DNA from: Nitrososphaerales archaeon TH5888
GTDB lineage: Archaea > Thermoproteota > Nitrososphaeria > Nitrososphaerales > Nitrososphaeraceae
DNA: 9,994 nucleotides
Assembly: GCA_014523595.1 (NCBI GenBank)
Contig: JAATVN010000010.1
Location: 1-9,994, forward strand
Reading direction: 5' to 3'
Both the position numbers and the translations under genes were made by a program. The notes below the pieces were generated by a model. The model did not search any database. It was not told the DNA's origin and saw nothing but the letters and a program-made list of their open reading frames with translations. Below are positions 6,644-9,994 of the stretch, in pieces (position 1 is the first letter of the stretch; the number at the start of each line of letters is the position of its first letter).

Positions 6644-6652
6644 TGTATATTA
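6644..6652 (-). promoter_or_regulatory. TATA-like box of the small membrane protein gene
   Basis: The minus strand reads taatataca, centred 29 nt before the TTG at 6619. The spacing supports a leaderless transcript and the TTG start. Confidence 0.45.
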
Positions 6653-6741
6653 TCTTTTAAACCATCATTGACTAGGATAACCTTAGTGTTTGAATTTTTC
6701 AGATAAAACTACTCTATGCTGTAATTGTAATCTACATATGC

Positions 6742-7182
6742 TCAGCTGCATTTTACGTTAGACGTAAAGGTACCCTTGTTTCCATTATCGGATACTAATT
6801 TTACAGTCCCTGATCCACAATGTCCTGAAAGATTAATGTCAGCTGGTGTTTCATTATCACAAATATTGTCAAAGGCTTCGACCCCCTTCAAAGCAAAGCT
6901 ACTTGATGACGCCTTTATGTTGGTAATGATGCCTCCCGATGATCCAAATTTTTCATGATCGATATTCCATTCGGCAAAGGTCGTCCCCTCATCATAGGAC
7001 ACGAAAAAATTTATCCTGACATCCTTTATCTCTTCTCCACCTTGACAGGAAATATCTCCCTTTCCTACACTTTTTAGCTCAATCTCTTCCGCAAATGTTA
7101 TCTGAATAAGAGAGGATGAATAGAAGACTAGAATAAAAGCTGCTATAATTACAGCTATCATTGTTCCATTTGACTTTTCCAT
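6742..7182 (-). CDS. Secreted four-cysteine protein, unknown function
   Basis: The product is 146 aa with a clear signal peptide (hydrophobic about 8-29, likely cleavage after ITFA31). The mature part is about 115 aa, with Cys46, Cys108, Cys122 and Cys145, an even number that allows two disulfides outside the cell. It is rich in Gly, Ser, Asn and Asp, with alternating beta-strand-like stretches (DVRINFFVSYD, GTVKLVSD, GTFTSNVKC), suggesting a small beta-sandwich domain. I recognise no catalytic or metal-binding motif and no family. ATG at 7182 is the natural start, and an AT-rich box lies 27 nt upstream. It is divergent from the multicopper oxidase across a 438-bp gap. Confidence 0.8.
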   Translation of the reverse strand: MEKSNGTMIAVIIAAFILVFYSSSLIQITFAEEIELKSVGKGDISCQGGEEIKDVRINFFVSYDEGTTFAEWNIDHEKFGSSGGIITNIKASSSSFALKGVEAFDNICDNETPADINLSGHCGSGTVKLVSDNGNKGTFTSNVKCS

Positions 7183-7204
7183 TGAATTTATTGATAGGAT
7201 TCTA

Positions 7205-7213
7205 TCTTTTAAG
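7205..7213 (-). promoter_or_regulatory. TATA-like box of the four-cysteine protein gene
   Basis: The minus strand reads cttaaaaga, centred about 27 nt before the ATG at 7182. Confidence 0.35.
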
Positions 7214-7507
7214 GGCTAGGTAAGATATTTCTGAATCATGTTATGTTATCTTTTACTAGTATTTGGTTCCTATTCTCGTACTCATATTTAATCGAGTTTT
7301 TAGAACTTTATTATATCCTCCGAACAACTTGACTAAAGCCGTAGTAATATTATTTTAACAGACATGAATTAGGCCTTATTTTGCTACAACATGGTCGGGC
7401 ATAGATTTAGACATGTGCGAATTCTTGACAATATAATTTTGGTATCGTCGGTGTGTTGGAAAACTGTGGAAATAGTATTTTCTTTCAATGTACATTAAAT
7501 TTTTAAA

Positions 7508-7521
7508 TATTCTTTAGAATA
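7508..7521. repeat. Short palindrome upstream of the multicopper oxidase
   Basis: TATTCT (7508-7513), TT, AGAATA (7516-7521): perfect 6-bp arms with a 2-nt centre, lying about 70 bp upstream of the oxidase TATA box. It has the same centre spacing as the 18-bp palindrome at 6010 but a different sequence. A chance match is quite possible in AT-rich DNA. Confidence 0.25.
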
Positions 7522-7589
7522 GATATCCCAAAATTAAATTCATTAGAGTGTTGTTTATGCTGTCCCTAGAAATCTGATAATGATTAACG

Positions 7590-7598
7590 TTTTTATAA
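7590..7598 (+). promoter_or_regulatory. TATA-like box of the multicopper oxidase gene
   Basis: The box tttttataa is centred about 27 nt before the GTG at 7621. This supports GTG as the leaderless start of the oxidase. Confidence 0.5.
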
Positions 7599-7620
7599 CA
7601 AAGAATAGCATTGATAAATT

Positions 7621-8961
7621 GTGTTTAGGCAAAATGCGTACTATTTTGCATCGATTTTGTCAATAATTGTGCTGTTTTCGTCTTTATCTTTACCTTTCTG
7701 GAGTCATCCTGTATTTGGTCAGGCTCCAGCAACTCAGACTTCTCAAGAGCAATACGATAAACTCAAGAATTGTACTACGGATCTTAGTAAAAAACCCACC
7801 TCCGTAGAATACCTTACACATTTCAATTGTGGCCATGTCTCGAAGGATGAAAGCGGAAGGACTGTAAGACAATTTACACTTATTGTCGAGGAAAATCAAA
7901 AGATACCTGTATCATACGAAGGGCATATACTAGACGCATGGACCTTTAATGGTACAATACCCGGGCCTACTATAAGAGTTACAGAAGGCGATCTCGTCCG
8001 TATTAGAGTTATTAATAGTAATGAGAATTCAAACCCTCATTCGCTTCATACTCACTCTATCCATTACGCCAAGAATGATGGTGTTTCAATGGGAGGATAT
8101 CCGGGTGGTGCTATTTCACCTGGTAGAAGTTACACTTATGAATTTATTGCGCAGCCATATGGAGTATATCCATATCATTGTCATGTAGATCCAATTGCTG
8201 ATCATATCAATAGGGGGCTATATGGAATGATGATTATTGATCCAAAAGAGCCCCGGCCGCAAATGTCAGAAATGGCTATGCTCCTAAATGGATATGACTT
8301 GGATCTTGATTTGGAGGGACCAACTAAAATACCTCCAGCTGCCTTATTTCAGGCAATTGAACAAGACGATACTGAAGGATCTAACATAACTGAGGGTGCC
8401 ATTAGTAACGAAACCAGCACGGATGCCAACATGACTGACGGTGCCCTTAGTAACGAAACCAGCACGGATGCCAACATGACTGACGGTGCCCTTAGTAACG
8501 AAACCAGCATGGACGCCAACATGCAACATGCCGATGAGGAAGATAACGGTGGGGAAGATGAAGTTACGGATGAGGACGATGGTGGGGTAGATAGAACTAA
8601 TGAAATTTACACAGTTAATGGAAAGGCATTTGACTTTATGATGAATCCAATTGTATTACAAACTGGCAAGCCATATCGTGTCTACGTAGTAAACATGCTG
8701 GAATTTGATTTGGTCAATTCATTCCATTTACATGGAGCAATGTTTGATTATTATACTGCCGGTACAGATGAAACTGCGGATTATAGTACAGACATAGTGA
8801 CATTATCGCAGGGAGACAGAGGAATTATGGAATTTACTTACGCTTATCCCGGGACCTATATGTTCCATGCACATCAGACAGAATTTACGGATCTAGGGTG
8901 GATGGGACTATTTGATGTAAGAGGAGAGCCTGTTGATCCTCCTCTACATGATGACACATGA
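7621..8961 (+). CDS. Secreted two-domain multicopper oxidase
   Basis: This 446-aa exported copper enzyme probably couples oxidation of an unknown substrate to O2 reduction. A signal peptide spans about 1-34. Cupredoxin domain 1 (about 85-210) has H140-S-L-H143-T-H145 and H186-C187-H188, then H195 and G199-L200, giving a type 1 copper site plus half of a trinuclear site. Domain 2 (about 325-435) has H369-L-H371 and H416-A-H418 but no type 1 site: Asn366 and Ala417 replace the usual His and Cys. Eight trinuclear-cluster histidines are thus present and would assemble across subunits in a trimer, as in two-domain oxidases with type 1 copper only in domain 1. The HCH motif argues against nitrite reductase NirK. 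Residues 253-322 between the domains are a repeat-rich acidic linker. GTG at 7621 is the first start after an in-frame stop at 7615-7617, and a TATA box lies 27 nt upstream. Confidence 0.92.
   Translation: MFRQNAYYFASILSIIVLFSSLSLPFWSHPVFGQAPATQTSQEQYDKLKNCTTDLSKKPTSVEYLTHFNCGHVSKDESGRTVRQFTLIVEENQKIPVSYEGHILDAWTFNGTIPGPTIRVTEGDLVRIRVINSNENSNPHSLHTHSIHYAKNDGVSMGGYPGGAISPGRSYTYEFIAQPYGVYPYHCHVDPIADHINRGLYGMMIIDPKEPRPQMSEMAMLLNGYDLDLDLEGPTKIPPAALFQAIEQDDTEGSNITEGAISNETSTDANMTDGALSNETSTDANMTDGALSNETSMDANMQHADEEDNGGEDEVTDEDDGGVDRTNEIYTVNGKAFDFMMNPIVLQTGKPYRVYVVNMLEFDLVNSFHLHGAMFDYYTAGTDETADYSTDIVTLSQGDRGIMEFTYAYPGTYMFHAHQTEFTDLGWMGLFDVRGEPVDPPLHDDT
8395..8529 (+). repeat. Three 45-bp tandem repeats inside the multicopper oxidase
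   Basis: Units at 8395-8439, 8440-8484 and 8485-8529 keep the reading frame, each encoding G-A-(I/L)-S-N-E-T-S-(T/M)-D-A-N-M followed by T-D or Q-H. Units 1 and 2 differ at one base of 45. Unit 3 diverges at two internal bases and in its last six. A decayed half unit (NITE) precedes them at about 8377-8394. The near identity suggests recent duplication by slippage or unequal crossover. Confidence 0.95.
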
Positions 8962-9253
8962 TATATTAAAAAATTATTTAGTTTTACAGACATCAACATA
9001 GTAGAGTGAAGTTGATTAAAGCCTTGTTCAATTCAAGGGAAGAGGATTTTAAATTGGTTTTAGCACTTTGAACCGATCTAAAACTGTTTCACCATTGAGA
9101 TTTTGCAAGTCATTAAATAAAGCATACTTCATTCAGGATACTCAGAGAGTCAGGTATTGTAAAAAGGCTGTGAAATGAAATGTCAAATCTAACCAAAGCG
9201 AATGGATTGAAAAAGGTACTCTATAGATCTATTTCCTAGTTTATATATTCAAT
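8962..9253. other. 292-bp non-coding gap between convergent genes
   Basis: There is no gene. The gap is long for a convergent pair, where no promoters are needed. It holds a perfect 7-bp inverted repeat, GTTTTAG (9057-9063) and CTAAAAC (9078-9084), with a 14-nt loop, and a smaller one, CCTTG (9022-9026) and CAAGG (9034-9038). Either could be a 3' end structure of the oxidase mRNA, though no long T-run follows. A plus-strand TATA-like string (tttatata, about 9240-9247) has no gene to serve. Confidence 0.45.
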
Positions 9254-9994
9254 TTACTGGACTACAAATGTCAAAGACTTTGTAGTTTCGATGCCTGCCT
9301 GAGAGGCGCTTGCTAAAACTGAAAACGTTCCTGTTATGTCCTCATTGAGCCTAAATGAAGGTGAGAGTTTTCCATCATTATCAGTATAATCCTTTATAAT
9401 ATTGCCTGATGGATCTTTGATGGTCAATCGTAAAAATACCTTATCAAGCGCATTTCCGGTGAGCGGATCCGATGCAGTGAGTGTAATTGTTTGCCTTTCC
9501 CCAGCTGAAACTGGATTATGTTCCACACTAAGATCGAGCGTTATTTTATCCGAGTTTGATGCATTTGTTGTGTCAATTGGTGTTTCTGTTTGCGGCGATG
9601 TAGTTTGAACATCCGAAGTCGAAGCCTTGTTATTCGCAGTTGGTAATGGTAATTCTACACTACTTGATTGATTAGGAGATGTAGTTCCTGTAACGTTTAT
9701 GCTATACCACTTAGTAACGGTTGGTCCGGTAGGTGGAACTAGACAAGTAATTTTTGATGTTAAATCATTCAGTCCTGTTTGAATAAGATGATATTTGGAA
9801 GTATAGGTGAAGTTCCATGTTGAAAAGTCCGAAGATCCGTTTGATCCGGTTGCTGTGGCGAGTTGATAGGGCTTTAGATTATTCCAATCTACATAAACCT
9901 GACATTGTGAAGTTGAATTGTCAGTAGAAGTTCCAGATATGGTAAGTTCACCAACAGGAACTTGTTGATTACCAAGAGGAGAGTCAATCTTTAT
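9254..9994 (-). CDS. Large secreted surface-type protein, C-terminal part
   Basis: The frame is open from the window edge to a stop at 9254-9256, giving 246 C-terminal residues with the N terminus outside. Residues 1-103 of the visible part form a domain starting S5-P-L-G-N-Q-Q-V-P-V-G-E-L-T-I-S-G-T-S. It has C31-Q-V-Y-V-D-W-N, W60-N-F-T-Y-T, Y68-H-L-I, N76-D-L-T-S-K-I-T-C84 and K95-W-Y-S-I-N-V-T-G. I associate this domain, from memory, with secreted proteins of Nitrososphaerales. A Thr/Ser/Asn linker follows (about 104-149), then an immunoglobulin-like beta-domain (about 150-246, with D-P-S-G-N-I and T-G-T-F-S-V). C31 and C84 could pair. Sequons N-x-S/T occur at N26, N52, N61, N100, N109 and N144. 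No C-terminal membrane anchor is present. An in-frame GTG at 9526 lies inside the frame and is not the true start. A binding or adhesive surface role is inference. Confidence 0.8.
   Translation of the reverse strand: MKIDSPLGNQQVPVGELTISGTSTDNSTSQCQVYVDWNNLKPYQLATATGSNGSSDFSTWNFTYTSKYHLIQTGLNDLTSKITCLVPPTGPTVTKWYSINVTGTTSPNQSSSVELPLPTANNKASTSDVQTTSPQTETPIDTTNASNSDKITLDLSVEHNPVSAGERQTITLTASDPLTGNALDKVFLRLTIKDPSGNIIKDYTDNDGKLSPSFRLNEDITGTFSVLASASQAGIETTKSLTFVVQ

Larger units (their letters stand above)
7183..7620. other. 438-bp AT-rich intergenic region before the multicopper oxidase
   Basis: There is no convincing gene here. It carries the two divergent promoters at its ends (about 7205-7213 minus, 7590-7598 plus). 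In between are only weak inverted repeats, the best being TATTCT-TT-AGAATA at 7508-7521, 113 nt before the oxidase start. A 35-codon frame at 7391-7498 is considered spurious. No tRNA-like fold or G+C-rich block was seen. The length is unusual beside the other gaps here (18-162 bp among the left-hand genes) and could hold regulatory sites or a small RNA. Confidence 0.5.

Noticed and set aside
7391..7498. A 35-codon ATG frame in the gap before the multicopper oxidase
   Set aside because: It has no well-placed TATA box that I could see and no recognisable composition or motif. Frames this short are common by chance.
8344..8529. Minus-strand open frame of 61 codons with a repeated pattern across the oxidase linker
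   Set aside because: It is the antisense shadow of the 45-bp repeats. Any repeat whose length is a multiple of three gives such open frames.
8395..8529. CRISPR-like or other non-coding repeat array
   Set aside because: The units are directly adjacent with no spacers, are a multiple of three, and keep the reading frame of the oxidase.
7621..8961. Copper nitrite reductase (NirK) as the identity of the multicopper oxidase
   Set aside because: The HCH motif and paired HxH motifs give eight trinuclear-cluster histidines. NirK has a single type 2 copper between subunits and lacks the His after the type 1 Cys.
9254..9526. A complete 90-residue gene starting at GTG 9526
   Set aside because: The frame continues open to the window edge and encodes a recognisable upstream domain and linker.

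Overview
The window looks like chromosome from an ammonia-oxidising archaeon (Thaumarchaeota/Nitrososphaerota). The strongest evidence is the run Rieske protein - long cytochrome b - membrane-anchored cupredoxin, the layout known for complex III in these archaea, where blue copper proteins stand in for cytochrome c. Supporting signs are a two-domain multicopper oxidase, an archaeal-type winged-helix regulator, a secreted protein with a repeat domain I associate from memory with Nitrososphaerales, and AT-rich TATA-like boxes about 25-33 nt upstream of most start codons, as expected for leaderless archaeal transcripts. The AT-rich composition would suit a Nitrosocosmicus-like lineage better than Nitrososphaera proper, but that is inference from composition and memory.

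Layout. Positions 60-2850 (+) hold the complex III module: a Tat-targeted Rieske protein, a cytochrome b whose start overlaps it by 20 bp, and, after a 126-bp gap with its own TATA box, a type 1 copper protein. Positions 2958-3892 (-) carry a small beta-rich protein (possibly arrestin-like, unproven) and a secreted DUF192 protein. Divergent from these is a dethiobiotin synthetase gene (bioD, 4047-4802, +), which converges on sua5 (4821-5876, -), the enzyme that starts t6A modification of tRNA. From 6039 to 7182 come a small winged-helix regulator with an almost perfect 18-bp palindrome at its promoter, a 65-residue two-helix membrane protein and a secreted four-cysteine protein of unknown function. 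After 438 bp of AT-rich non-coding DNA there is a secreted two-domain multicopper oxidase (7621-8961, +) with a tandem-repeat, sequon-rich linker. The window ends inside a large secreted surface-type protein read on the minus strand (9254 to the edge).

How it fits together. Quinol oxidation by cytochrome b and the Rieske protein would pass electrons to the membrane-anchored cupredoxin and on to a terminal oxidase outside the window. The multicopper oxidase is a further extracytoplasmic copper redox protein. Biotin (carboxylase cofactor for archaeal carbon fixation) and t6A synthesis are housekeeping functions with no evident link to the redox genes.

No RNA gene, mobile element or CRISPR array was seen. 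I found no clearly new multi-gene system. The most original signals are the glycosylation-type repeat linker in the multicopper oxidase, its altered copper-site geometry, and the palindrome at the regulator promoter.
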